NCBI RefSeq assembly: GCF_049860805.1
Contig: NZ_CP187555.1
Location: forward strand, 4,340,001 to 4,404,000
Direction of reading: 5' to 3'
DNA: 64,000 nt
Origin: Parabacteroides sp900760525
Lineage (GTDB): Bacteria; Bacteroidota; Bacteroidia; Bacteroidales; Tannerellaceae
The notes beneath the pieces were generated by a model. That model searched no databases. It worked only from the letters and a program-made list of their open reading frames with translations, and was not told where the DNA came from. This document shows positions 16,084 to 24,372 of this stretch, in pieces; position 1 is the stretch's first letter, and every line of letters starts with the position of its first letter. The position numbers were made by a program, and so were the translations under genes.

Positions 16084-18297
16084 ATGATGAAGAAATACCT
16101 GTCTCTTTTGCTTATATGCCTGCTCGTCTGGCCTGCAATGGCGGGGGAGCGCAAGAAAGTCGCTGTCGTGCTGGGCGGTGGCGGCGCAAAAGGTGTGGCG
16201 CATATCGGGGTATTGAAAGTGTTGGAGGAAGCCGGTATACCGATCGATATCGTGACCGGGACCAGTATGGGAGCGATTGTCGGAGGTTTGTACGCCATCG
16301 GCTACAGTCCGGACGAGATCAAAGAAATGGTGGAGTCGCAGGATTGGGAGATGTTGCTGAGCGACAAAGTGAAACGCAGTCATCTGCTTTTCCCCGAGAA
16401 AGAGAAGGCGGAACGCTATATTGTCTCCCTGCCTTTCGGGTTGGAGAAGAAAGACCGGGTGATAGACGGCGTTGTGAAGGGGCAGAACCTGCAAAACCTC
16501 TTTTCGGACCTGACGATCGGGTATCATGATTCGGTCGATTTCAATTCGTTCCGGATTCCGTTTGCCTGTGTGGCGGTCGACATGGTTAGCGGCAAAGATT
16601 ATGTGTTTCATAAGGGAAGCTTGCCCCTTGCCATGCGTGCCAGTATGGCGATCCCGGCTGTATTTACGCCTGTCCGGCTGGACAGCATGGTGCTTGTCGA
16701 CGGTGGGTTGAACAATAACTATCCGGTGGATGTCGCACTTGCCATGGGCGCGGATATCATTATCGGCGTGGATCTGGCAACAAGCGATTTGCGCACGTAC
16801 GACCGCCTGCATTCGCCAGGCGATATTGCCACGCAGATCATTGCTTTGCATGGTAATGAAAAATATGTCCGGAACCGCGACCGGACCGATCTGTTGTTTC
16901 GTCCGGATATGGAACCTTACCGTTCCTCTAGCTTTGCTCCCGTTGCTCTCGACACGATGTTGCACAGAGGAGAAGCCGATGCCCGCCGCCGTTGGGACGA
17001 GATCATGGCTTTGAAACAGAAAATAGGTATTCCCGAAGCCGATACCTCTTCCTTGCAGGCCGGACGGCTGGCCCATCGTCCTGTCATGCCTGCCGATACT
17101 TTTTATGTCCGCCATATCCGTTTCGACGGAGCCGATCCGCGTGATCTCAACTGGTTGCACCGCATCTGTGCGCTGAAGGAGAATAGCCACATCACGTTGA
17201 AGGAACTTCGCAAGTCCATGTCTATCTTAGTCGGAACCAATGCTTATGCTTATGTAAACTACAAACTGACCGGCGAGAACCAGCAGGATCTGGTTCTGAC
17301 CTTGCAGCCTAAATCGGAAAGCTCGGTGAACTTAGGCATACGTTTCGATTCGGAAGAAATCATCGGGGTGCTGGTGAATGCTACTTATCATAAGGGGAAA
17401 CGGAACCATTCCCGCTTCGCTTTTACCGGGCGTGTGGGAAGCAAGATCTCCTCGGCGATGCTGGATTACTCGATCGAGCGTTCTCCGTTACGCAATTTCA
17501 ATTTGTCGTATAAGTTCAGCTATAACAACCTGGATATTTACGAGAAGGGGGACAAGCGGTTCAACACTACCTATACGCACCATCTCGCCGAGTTCGCCTA
17601 TTCGGATATGAACTGGTTGAGCTTCAAAATAAAAGCCGGACTTCGTTATGAGTATTTCAATTATAATTCCTTTCTTTACACGGGAGGCGACGAACTGTAT
17701 GCCGTGAAACCGGAAGGCTTTTTCAGCTATTTCGCATCGGCGCACCTCGAGACATTGGACCGGCGGTATTTCCCCGATAAGGGAGTCTCGCTGGAGGCGG
17801 ATTATTCACTCTATACGGACAACTTCGTGAAATATAACGGCAGCTCTCCTTTCTCGGCTATCGGCTTGAAGTTTATGACGGTTTGCCCCATTAGTTCGCG
17901 TTTGAGTCTTCTGCCTGCGCTTTACGGGCGTGTCCTGATCGGCGGGAATACGGCTTATCCGTTCCTGAATGCGATCGGGGGAGAAACGTTCGGGCGTTAT
18001 TTGGCTCAGCAGTTGCCTTTTGCCGGTATCAACCATGTGGAGATACTGGACAATTCGGTCGTGGTGGCACGCCTCCAGCTCCGGCAACGCATTGCGGGTA
18101 ACAATTATATCACGCTGACCGGCAACTATGGCATTCATAACGACGACTTTTTCCATCTGTTGGAGGGGAGAAGCCTTTGGGGCGGCAGCCTGGGATATGC
18201 TTATAACAGTATCGCCGGCCCTTTGAGTGCAACGTTCGGTATGTCCAACCGCAATTCGCACTTGCAGTTTTATATGAATTTGGGATTTATGTTTTAA
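16084..18297 (+). CDS. Patatin-like phospholipase with outer-membrane beta barrel (PlpD/type Vd-like)
   Basis: A 737-aa exported protein: signal peptide (1-20), patatin domain (about 23-300), a POTRA-like linker (about 340-410) and a C-terminal BamA-type beta barrel (about 415-737, ending in a Phe). The patatin oxyanion loop GGGGAKG and nucleophile GTSMG (Ser61) and the catalytic DGG (Asp206) are intact, so lipid acyl hydrolase activity is expected. The order patatin-POTRA-barrel is that of type Vd autotransporters such as PlpD, which carry the phospholipase through their own barrel. GTG 16081 and ATG 16087 are alternative starts. DUF2461 follows 15 bp later. Confidence 0.9.
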   Translation: MMKKYLSLLLICLLVWPAMAGERKKVAVVLGGGGAKGVAHIGVLKVLEEAGIPIDIVTGTSMGAIVGGLYAIGYSPDEIKEMVESQDWEMLLSDKVKRSHLLFPEKEKAERYIVSLPFGLEKKDRVIDGVVKGQNLQNLFSDLTIGYHDSVDFNSFRIPFACVAVDMVSGKDYVFHKGSLPLAMRASMAIPAVFTPVRLDSMVLVDGGLNNNYPVDVALAMGADIIIGVDLATSDLRTYDRLHSPGDIATQIIALHGNEKYVRNRDRTDLLFRPDMEPYRSSSFAPVALDTMLHRGEADARRRWDEIMALKQKIGIPEADTSSLQAGRLAHRPVMPADTFYVRHIRFDGADPRDLNWLHRICALKENSHITLKELRKSMSILVGTNAYAYVNYKLTGENQQDLVLTLQPKSESSVNLGIRFDSEEIIGVLVNATYHKGKRNHSRFAFTGRVGSKISSAMLDYSIERSPLRNFNLSYKFSYNNLDIYEKGDKRFNTTYTHHLAEFAYSDMNWLSFKIKAGLRYEYFNYNSFLYTGGDELYAVKPEGFFSYFASAHLETLDRRYFPDKGVSLEADYSLYTDNFVKYNGSSPFSAIGLKFMTVCPISSRLSLLPALYGRVLIGGNTAYPFLNAIGGETFGRYLAQQLPFAGINHVEILDNSVVVARLQLRQRIAGNNYITLTGNYGIHNDDFFHLLEGRSLWGGSLGYAYNSIAGPLSATFGMSNRNSHLQFYMNLGFMF

Positions 18298-18312
18298 TAT
18301 AATATATAAGGT

Positions 18313-18987
18313 ATGAATGCAGAAATAATACAATTCCTGACGGAACTGCGTCAGAACAATAACCGGGAATGGTTCCAGGCGAATAAAGACCGTTACGATG
18401 CTCTTCGCAAGGGCTTTATCGACGAAGTGCAACAATTGATTGACCGGATTGCCCTGTTCGATCCGGAAATTGCCGGATTGGAGGCGAAAGATTGCCTGTT
18501 CCGCATCTATCGGGATATTCGTTTTTCTCCTGATAAGACTCCGTATAAAATCCACTTTGCCGCTTATATGGCTTCCTGTGGCGGACGGGGCAGCGAGCGT
18601 GCCGGCTACTATATTCATCTCGAACCGGGCGGTTGCCTGCTGTCGGGTGGTGTTTGGTGTCCGCCGCCGGCCTTGTTGAAAGCCCTTCGTAAAGATATTT
18701 ATGAGAATATAGAAGATTTTGTCGGCATCATGGAAAAGCCGGCCTTCAAGAAGACATATCCGACGATGGAGGGCGAAGTCCTGAAACGTATGCCCGCCGG
18801 TTATCCTTCCGATTTCAGGTATGACGAAATCCTTCGCCATAAAGACTTTAGTGTTGTCTCCTGCAAACCGGATGAATTCTTTTTCGCACCGGATTGGATG
18901 GATAAAGCCCTTGAAGATTTCAAACTCTTATACCCGTTCAACCAATTCCTGAATTATACGGTGGATGAGTATTTAGGAAGAGTGTAA
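18313..18987 (+). CDS. DUF2461 family protein
   Basis: A 224-aa cytosolic protein with the hallmarks of DUF2461 (TIGR02453): FLTELRQNNNREWFQANKDR at the start, RIYRDIRFSPDKTPYK in the middle (residues 64-79), then GYYIHLEPGG and PPPALLKALR. It is full length. The function of the family is not known. It begins 15 bp after the patatin stop, probably on the same transcript. Confidence 0.92.
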   Translation: MNAEIIQFLTELRQNNNREWFQANKDRYDALRKGFIDEVQQLIDRIALFDPEIAGLEAKDCLFRIYRDIRFSPDKTPYKIHFAAYMASCGGRGSERAGYYIHLEPGGCLLSGGVWCPPPALLKALRKDIYENIEDFVGIMEKPAFKKTYPTMEGEVLKRMPAGYPSDFRYDEILRHKDFSVVSCKPDEFFFAPDWMDKALEDFKLLYPFNQFLNYTVDEYLGRV

Positions 18988-19029
18988 CCATCCATTCATA
19001 ACCGATCTGTTTCAAACCAAACAGCCCTC

Positions 19030-19109
19030 GTAGGGGCAGGTTCCAAACCTGCCCGATTTACAGTTCAATCTATCTGTCCCTATCATGTGGGTTCCAAACC
19101 TGCCCCTAC
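19030..19109. repeat. REP-like inverted repeat element
   Basis: GTAGGGGCAGGTT (19030-19042) and its perfect reverse complement AACCTGCCCCTAC (19097-19109) enclose two copies of GGTTCCAAACCTGCCC, making nested hairpins. The 5' copy is itself a stem GGGCAGGTT-CCA-AACCTGCCC. Such short GC-rich units between genes are typical of dispersed REP sequences; copy number elsewhere cannot be seen here. Confidence 0.65.
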
Positions 19110-19154
19110 CAATCCCTTTATTCCTCATTTCAATATATATTTTATGTGATTCAT

Positions 19155-19185
19155 AATATTTTTATCGAAAAACGATAAAAATATT
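19155..19185. promoter_or_regulatory. Perfect 13-bp inverted repeat with TATCG-N5-CGATA core
   Basis: AATATTTTTATCG and its reverse complement are separated by AAAAA. The core 15-mer TATCGAAAAACGATA differs by one base from TATCGAATAACGATA at 19218-19232, 55 bp away, so both are probably operators for the same dimeric regulator of sppA. Confidence 0.6.
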
Positions 19186-19211
19186 TGGTGGAGTCAAAAA
19201 TAATATATTCT

Positions 19212-19243
19212 TTTGCATATCGAATAACGATAAATATTATTTG
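19212..19243 (+). promoter_or_regulatory. sppA promoter with operator in the spacer
   Basis: TTTG at 19212-19215 is followed 19-20 bp later by TATTATTTG (19235-19243), one base longer than the TAnnTTTG consensus, 29 nt before the sppA ATG. The dyad TATCG-N5-CGATA (19218-19232) fills the spacer, a position expected for repression. Confidence 0.5.
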
Positions 19244-19272
19244 AGAAACAAACAACAAATACATAAAACATT

Positions 19273-21048
19273 ATGAAACAATTCTTCAAAACAGTATTTG
19301 CATCCACACTGGGCGTGCTGGTTGCTTTGGGAATCGTAACAATCGGTTCTATCTTTTTTATCATTGGAGTAGCTGCCAGTGCCGATGGCTCTTCCGAGTA
19401 CAAGCCTGATAAGAATACCGTGTTCAAACTGTCTCTGAATGGTGTACTGGTTGATCAGGCAGTGAAGAATCCTTTTTCCGAACTGATGGGCGAAAGCAGT
19501 GGCCAGATGGCTGTATCGGATGTGATCAAAGCGATCCGCCGTGCAAAAGCAAACGATAATATTAAAGGTATTTATCTGGAAGCCGGTTCACTTTCTACAG
19601 GATTTGCAGGGATCGAAGCGATCCGTCGTGAACTGGAAGACTTCAAGAGCAGCGGGAAGTTTATCGTTTCTTATGGCGATTACTACACACAGGGCGCTTA
19701 CTATCTGTGTAGCGTGGCCGATTCTGTTTTCCTGAACCCGCAAGGCAGTGTCTCCCTGGTAGGGCTTGCATCACAGGGTCTGTTCTTTACCGGGCTGGCT
19801 GAAAAAATCGGAGTGGAACATTATATCTTTAAGGTAGGAACTTATAAGAGTGCCGTAGAGCCCTTCTTCCTGAAAAAATTTAGCGATGCCAACCGCGAAC
19901 AGTTGACCTCTTTCTTGGGTAGTGTCTGGGGAAACTTGACAACCGCTATCGAGAAAAGCCGTAATATCTCTTCCGACGAACTGAACCGTTACCTGAATGA
20001 AGGTCTTGCAATGGGCCAGGCTTCCAATGCCGTTGATTATAAACTGGCAGACGGACTTCGTTATCGGTATGAGGTGGAAAACTGTGTGAAAGAAATGGCC
20101 GGGCAGGACGTGAAGGGTAAACTGAAAACAGCCGGAGTGGACAAAATAGTTTCTATCAAAGTAAAAGAAAAAGATAATGACAATAAGATCGCTGTCCTGT
20201 ATGCAGAAGGTGAAATCAGAGACGAAGATTCTTCTTCCCCATTCAGTGCCGACGAACAGGTGATTTCGGAAGAGATGGCAAAGAAACTGCGTAAGTTGAA
20301 AGATGACGATGATGTAAAAGCCGTAGTCTTCCGTGTGAACTCTCCGGGCGGTAGCGCTTATATTTCCGAACAGATCTGGAAAGAAGTGGTAGAGTTGAAA
20401 GCTAAAAAGCCGATCGTCGTTTCAATGGGTAACTATGCCGCTTCCGGTGGCTATTATATTTCTTGTGCTGCCAACAAGATTGTGGCTGAACGTACGACAC
20501 TGACCGGTTCGATCGGTGTGTTCGGTGTGGTCCGTAATTTTACCGGAACATTTGATAAATTAGGTGTAACCACGGATATCGTAAAGACGAATACGTTTGC
20601 CGACCTGGGCGACATCAGCCGTCCGATGCGTGATGATGAAAAGGCGCTGATCCAGCGTGGTGTGGAACAGACCTACGATTTATTCCTGACTCGTTGCGCA
20701 GATGGCCGCGGCATGACGAAAGCCGAGATCGACTCTATTGGACAAGGCCGTGTGTGGACCGGCGAACAGGCTTTGGAAAGAGGTTTGGTCGACCAGTTGG
20801 GCGGCATGGACGACGCAATCAAAGAAGCGGCCGCATTGGCTGAATTGACGGAGTATTCCGTTACGACAGCAGACGGCCCGAAAGACTTCTTTACCAAATT
20901 CATGGAAAAGAAAATGGACGAAGTAAAAGTTTCTATGGCTAAGTCGGTTATGGGTGAAGAACAGTTCAAATTGTTCTCTACAATCCGTAAAGCCGAAACG
21001 GAATCCGGTATTATTGCCCGTATGCCGTTCGAAATAAAAGGTTTATAA
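19273..21048 (+). CDS. sppA: Signal peptide peptidase SppA, 67K type
   Basis: Membrane-anchored serine protease that degrades cleaved signal peptides. The 591-aa protein has one N-terminal transmembrane segment (about 10-35) and two ClpP-like domains as in E. coli SppA. The catalytic dyad is visible: Lys192 in GTYKSAVEPF from the N-terminal half and Ser391 in NYAASGGYY from the C-terminal half. Glycine-rich NSPGGSAYISE follows the family. ATG 19273 lies 29 nt after the predicted promoter. A run of small membrane proteins and an XRE regulator begins 23 bp downstream. Confidence 0.95.
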   Translation: MKQFFKTVFASTLGVLVALGIVTIGSIFFIIGVAASADGSSEYKPDKNTVFKLSLNGVLVDQAVKNPFSELMGESSGQMAVSDVIKAIRRAKANDNIKGIYLEAGSLSTGFAGIEAIRRELEDFKSSGKFIVSYGDYYTQGAYYLCSVADSVFLNPQGSVSLVGLASQGLFFTGLAEKIGVEHYIFKVGTYKSAVEPFFLKKFSDANREQLTSFLGSVWGNLTTAIEKSRNISSDELNRYLNEGLAMGQASNAVDYKLADGLRYRYEVENCVKEMAGQDVKGKLKTAGVDKIVSIKVKEKDNDNKIAVLYAEGEIRDEDSSSPFSADEQVISEEMAKKLRKLKDDDDVKAVVFRVNSPGGSAYISEQIWKEVVELKAKKPIVVSMGNYAASGGYYISCAANKIVAERTTLTGSIGVFGVVRNFTGTFDKLGVTTDIVKTNTFADLGDISRPMRDDEKALIQRGVEQTYDLFLTRCADGRGMTKAEIDSIGQGRVWTGEQALERGLVDQLGGMDDAIKEAAALAELTEYSVTTADGPKDFFTKFMEKKMDEVKVSMAKSVMGEEQFKLFSTIRKAETESGIIARMPFEIKGL

Positions 21049-21071
21049 TAATAAGAGAGAGGCTATAAGTT

Positions 21072-21737
21072 ATGAAAAAGCAATTGAATCTGATTTGTGT
21101 ATTGATATTCTTCTTTGTAGGATTGTCTTTGCTCCCGAGTATCTATTTAATGGGCAATGCCTTTGTAGATGGTTTCAGTGCCGGAATGTCACAGGCGGAA
21201 AAGGTGCATGAGCAAGGGGTAACAAATATCAGTGCGGAAGTCTTGAGTCCGCTGGCTCTTAATTTATGGCCTAAATCTCTGGCTGCCACTTCTGATAAAA
21301 TATTTAATCAGAGAGATCAGGAGTGGTATCCTGCTTCCCAGATAAAAACTTTGGTCTGGGTGAAATCCAAGGAGTTGGGGATTACACAGCTCGGAGGTCT
21401 TTTAACCCTGATTAGCCTGATCTTTATAGTGAAAGCTATTATCCAGTTTTACAAACTGATCAATGCGATCAATCATGAGGTGATATTCGACTGGTTGAAC
21501 GTCCGCCGCCTGAATCGTATCGGACGTAATCTGCTTATCTCATTTGTTCTGACACAGGCTTATGTGTTGATGAACTATTGGGCTTCTATCCGTTTGTTTG
21601 AACTTGAAGGTTACGAACATAATATCGGTTGTGACTTCCAGTCGATGACATTGATAATGGGACTGATCGCTTTATTAGTAGGCCGTATTTTTGCAATCGG
21701 CTTACAGATGAAGGAGGAACAAGAGTTGACAATTTAA
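21072..21737 (+). CDS. DUF2975-like membrane protein, copy 1
   Basis: A 221-aa protein with four predicted transmembrane segments (about 8-28, 103-125, 148-170, 190-210) and a periplasmic stretch between the first two. It ends GRIFAIGLQMKEEQELTI, a C-terminal motif shared with the next two genes (EIFAIGLRMKEEQDLTV and EIFALGVKLKEEQDLTV), marking three paralogues. The motif and the YozG-like regulator downstream fit DUF2975. It starts 23 bp after sppA. Function of the family is unknown. Confidence 0.75.
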   Translation: MKKQLNLICVLIFFFVGLSLLPSIYLMGNAFVDGFSAGMSQAEKVHEQGVTNISAEVLSPLALNLWPKSLAATSDKIFNQRDQEWYPASQIKTLVWVKSKELGITQLGGLLTLISLIFIVKAIIQFYKLINAINHEVIFDWLNVRRLNRIGRNLLISFVLTQAYVLMNYWASIRLFELEGYEHNIGCDFQSMTLIMGLIALLVGRIFAIGLQMKEEQELTI

Positions 21738-21747
21738 GAATTTTGAG

Positions 21748-22215
21748 ATGAAACGGAATTTGAATGCCCTGTGTTTTGTGTTGGTGATGCTTTGTATTAT
21801 AGCTCTTTCATCAAATAATATAGATGCCATACAGCTTTGCTATGAGATGGGGAAAGGTACGGCTTATACCGATGCTACACAGAAAAGTTTTCTGATAGAG
21901 GTCCTTATTCGTGCTGTAGATATGAATATACTGTTGATAGCAGGCATACTCTTGATTATAGTTGTCTCAAAAATAAATAAGGGACTTGTCTTTGTCTGGC
22001 AGAATATCACTTTGTTCAGATGGATCGGATATTTGTTGGGTTTTCACGCTTTGGTTTCTTCTGTAATTAATTATGTGGAAAAGCAGGCTTCGGATACTTT
22101 TGTAGGAAATCCATTTGATTACCGGGGAATGATTGCTGCAATATTTGTTTTAATGGTTGCAGAGATTTTTGCAATTGGTTTGAGGATGAAAGAAGAACAA
22201 GACCTGACGGTCTAA
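21748..22215 (+). CDS. DUF2975-like membrane protein, copy 2
   Basis: A 155-aa protein with four hydrophobic segments and the same C-terminal tail (EIFAIGLRMKEEQDLTV) as its neighbours. It is shorter than copies 1 and 3 because the periplasmic part after the first segment is reduced. It starts 10 bp after copy 1 and its stop overlaps the start of copy 3 (TAATG), so translation is coupled. Confidence 0.75.
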   Translation: MKRNLNALCFVLVMLCIIALSSNNIDAIQLCYEMGKGTAYTDATQKSFLIEVLIRAVDMNILLIAGILLIIVVSKINKGLVFVWQNITLFRWIGYLLGFHALVSSVINYVEKQASDTFVGNPFDYRGMIAAIFVLMVAEIFAIGLRMKEEQDLTV

Positions 22216-22871
22216 TGGAGGGAATGAAAATGAAATCGAAAAGTATAAGGATACTGAGTATTTTGATACTGCTTCTTTCTATGGTGGTGTTGGGCAACGG
22301 CTTTCGGGGCTTTAAAGACGGATGGAACAGCGCAGGCCGTGATTTGGATAAGAAGCCGGAAGGAAAAATACACCGGGTGGACGTGCCGTTGAACCCTGTT
22401 GTCGCGTATAGCTTGCCCGATACATTGCAATTGGAGGATAACCGGAAAATACCTTATCAGATAGGAAGTGTTGCTTTGGGAATGAAGACCGATAAGGCCT
22501 ATGAACTCTATTCTGTTATTATAGGATTGATTTTTACACCGGTTTCTTTGCTTCTGATTATTTGGGCGGGATTGTCTTTCTTCCATTTTATCCGGGATGT
22601 GCAACGGCAACAGATATTTATCCGTTCGAATGTCAAGAGACTCCGCGTTATCTGCTGGATGTTGTTGTTTGTCGGGATTATGAAAAACTTGTTTGCAGGG
22701 ATGGACTACTTTCTGTTGTTAAAAGACAGCCATGTCTCTTTTCCGGGCTATCAGATTGCTGGCTTCGAGTTTCAATATAGTATATTTTTCCTTGCTCTCT
22801 TGTTCGGCCTTTTTGCCGAAATATTTGCTTTAGGAGTTAAATTGAAAGAGGAACAGGATCTGACGGTTTAA
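22215..22871 (+). CDS. DUF2975-like membrane protein, copy 3
   Basis: A 218-aa paralogue of copies 1 and 2: an N-terminal membrane segment, a periplasmic stretch with DVPLNPVVAYSLPDTLQLE, then three more segments and the tail EIFALGVKLKEEQDLTV. ATG 22215 overlaps the previous stop by one base; internal ATGs at 22224 and 22230 are alternatives. It sits in the same run that ends with the XRE gene. Confidence 0.75.
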   Translation: MEGMKMKSKSIRILSILILLLSMVVLGNGFRGFKDGWNSAGRDLDKKPEGKIHRVDVPLNPVVAYSLPDTLQLEDNRKIPYQIGSVALGMKTDKAYELYSVIIGLIFTPVSLLLIIWAGLSFFHFIRDVQRQQIFIRSNVKRLRVICWMLLFVGIMKNLFAGMDYFLLLKDSHVSFPGYQIAGFEFQYSIFFLALLFGLFAEIFALGVKLKEEQDLTV

Positions 22872-22877
22872 AGGAGG

Positions 22878-23342
22878 ATGGATATGGATAAGATTATAAA
22901 ATTGCTGGTTATTCAGATCGGATTTCTGTCTTTAGGAAGCGTGTTTTTTGTCTGGTATATGCTGTCAGAGAAATTCGTTTGCCTTGATTCATGGGCCTGG
23001 TCATTCCGTTCTGCGAAGGTATTGCTTCTGACGGTTATACTGAGCGTCGTCTTTTTCGGGCTGCTTTGGGGATATCTTTATTATCGATCCGGCAGTTTGA
23101 GTTTATGTATTCTTTCGAATATGATCGTGAATGGTATTTCGGCGTTGCTTATAATTTATTACCCGGATGCCCGTTCCGTATATGAAATGATCGGAACAAT
23201 GCCTTTTATCGGGCTTGCCGTTCTTAATGTGATATTGTCTGCTGCCTGTATTTATTATTTGAATCGAAGTTTGAGTATTCCGGTCTGGCAAATACCGGAA
23301 AATACGGATGGTGAATCTTGTAATGTCGTAATTAACGAATAA
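22878..23342 (+). CDS. Four-helix membrane protein of the DUF2975/XRE operon
   Basis: A 154-aa protein with four hydrophobic segments (about 7-28, 46-66, 76-95, 105-125) and a polar C-terminus. It lacks the KEEQ tail of the three genes before it, so it is not clearly the same family. It may be a diverged member or a partner. It starts 6 bp after copy 3 and ends 15 bp before the XRE gene. Confidence 0.6.
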   Translation: MDMDKIIKLLVIQIGFLSLGSVFFVWYMLSEKFVCLDSWAWSFRSAKVLLLTVILSVVFFGLLWGYLYYRSGSLSLCILSNMIVNGISALLIIYYPDARSVYEMIGTMPFIGLAVLNVILSAACIYYLNRSLSIPVWQIPENTDGESCNVVINE

Positions 23343-23357
23343 TCAAAGGAGTAAAGT

Positions 23358-23570
23358 ATGGCTATAATAGTGAATTTGGATGTGATGATGGCAAAAAGAA
23401 AGATTGCGTTGGGCGATTTGGCCGACCGTATCGGCATTACTCCGGCAAATCTTTCGATCTTAAAGACGGGTAAAGCCAAGGCTATACGCTTTTCTACTCT
23501 TGAAGCAATTTGTAAGGAACTCGATTGCCAACCGGCGGATATCCTCGAATTTAAGGACGATGAATCATAA
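23358..23570 (+). CDS. YozG-like XRE family regulator
   Basis: A 70-aa protein that is almost entirely a Cro/C1 helix-turn-helix: KRKIALGDLADRIGITPANL, SILKTGKAKAIRFSTLEAIC, KELDCQPADILEF. This is the YozG/HTH_26 type commonly encoded beside DUF2975 membrane proteins. It is the last gene of the sppA-DUF2975 run and may repress it; the two TATCG-N5-CGATA dyads at the sppA promoter are candidate sites. That link is inference. Confidence 0.88.
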   Translation: MAIIVNLDVMMAKRKIALGDLADRIGITPANLSILKTGKAKAIRFSTLEAICKELDCQPADILEFKDDES

Positions 23571-23595
23571 TGTTTTGGCTATGAATGACTATATC

Positions 23596-23684
23596 CTTAC
23601 AATATGTAAGCTTGTCGGGTGAGTGAAGGTGAATAAAAACTTGAATATTGTTAAATAAGCTATATTTGCTGACAATATGTAAGC
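23596..23684. promoter_or_regulatory. Two copies of ACAATATGTAAGC upstream of the DUF3836 gene
   Basis: The 13-mer occurs at 23599-23611 and 23672-23684. The first is centred in a perfect dyad CTTAC-AATAT-GTAAG (23596-23610); the second is in a weaker dyad that ends 5 bp before the -33 box of the DUF3836 gene. The positions suit an activator or repressor binding twice. Confidence 0.4.
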
Positions 23685-23689
23685 AGAAG

Positions 23690-23721
23690 TTTGGTTGATT
23701 CTGGAATGGTGGCTACATTTG
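23690..23721 (+). promoter_or_regulatory. Consensus promoter of the DUF3836 gene
   Basis: TTTG (23690-23693), a 20-bp spacer and TACATTTG (23714-23721) match the Bacteroidetes consensus exactly, 37 nt before the ATG. Confidence 0.75.
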
Positions 23722-23758
23722 CACCGCAATTTGAAAGTAATCTTAAAGTAATAATTAT

Positions 23759-24169
23759 ATGAAAACTTCAGTTTTAAGTAAAAGCATTCTTGTTCTTGCA
23801 GTTATCTTTTTATGTAATCTTGCAATGAACGCAGCCTCTCCCAGAGAGTACATGTATGATACGAAGGAAGAGAATGGTAAAATTGTTTCAAAGGTCATTT
23901 TCTTAAATGACAATGGTCTTTTGAACAAAGAAGTTAAATATGAATTTTCTTACAATGAAAACGGCAAAGTGTCGGAGAAGAAGGCATATCGCTGGGATAA
24001 GAGTAAGGATGAGTGGGTTCCCTATTATCTGACGACTTATTCATATAACGCAGAAACAGGGGAAATCAACACCACATACGGAATGTGGGATAGAAAGAAG
24101 AAAAACTTTAGCTTAAATGTCCAGAATATGGTTGCCCCGGCAACAAGTTATAACGACATTTTCTCATAA
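23759..24169 (+). CDS. DUF3836 family secreted protein
   Basis: A 136-aa protein with a signal peptide (cut near NAAS, about residue 26) and a small beta-rich domain with YDTKEENGKIVSKVIFLNDN and YEFSYNENGKVSEKKAYRWD, the strand-turn repeats of DUF3836. Such proteins are small, secreted and common in gut Bacteroidales; function is unknown. It is monocistronic: own consensus promoter and a strong terminator 33 bp after the stop. Confidence 0.85.
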   Translation: MKTSVLSKSILVLAVIFLCNLAMNAASPREYMYDTKEENGKIVSKVIFLNDNGLLNKEVKYEFSYNENGKVSEKKAYRWDKSKDEWVPYYLTTYSYNAETGEINTTYGMWDRKKKNFSLNVQNMVAPATSYNDIFS

Positions 24170-24202
24170 TACCTATTTTTAAAATATTTCATAGACACAA
24201 CC

Positions 24203-24262
24203 GAAAATGGCGCGAATAACAAAAGACGTGAGTCCCTGTTATTAGCGCCATTTTCATCTTTT
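24203..24262 (+). terminator. Intrinsic terminator after the DUF3836 gene
   Basis: GAAAATGGCGCGAATAAC (24203-24220) pairs with GTTATTAGCGCCATTTTC (24238-24255), 17 of 18 positions, followed by ATCTTTTT. Confidence 0.85.
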
Positions 24263-24372
24263 TACGAGAATATGTAGTTTATCTGTAAATGTTTCTATCT
24301 TTGTTGAAACATTAAATAACCATAGCTATGGATAAAGTAAGAATACAACAATGATCGGTTTTTAGATTATTC

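Noticed and set aside
24328..24354. Eight-codon frame after a -7-like TATCTTTG at 24296, possible leader peptide
   Set aside because: No gene follows on the plus strand and no regulatory codons are present; the sequence is part of an inverted repeat overlapping the trpB end.
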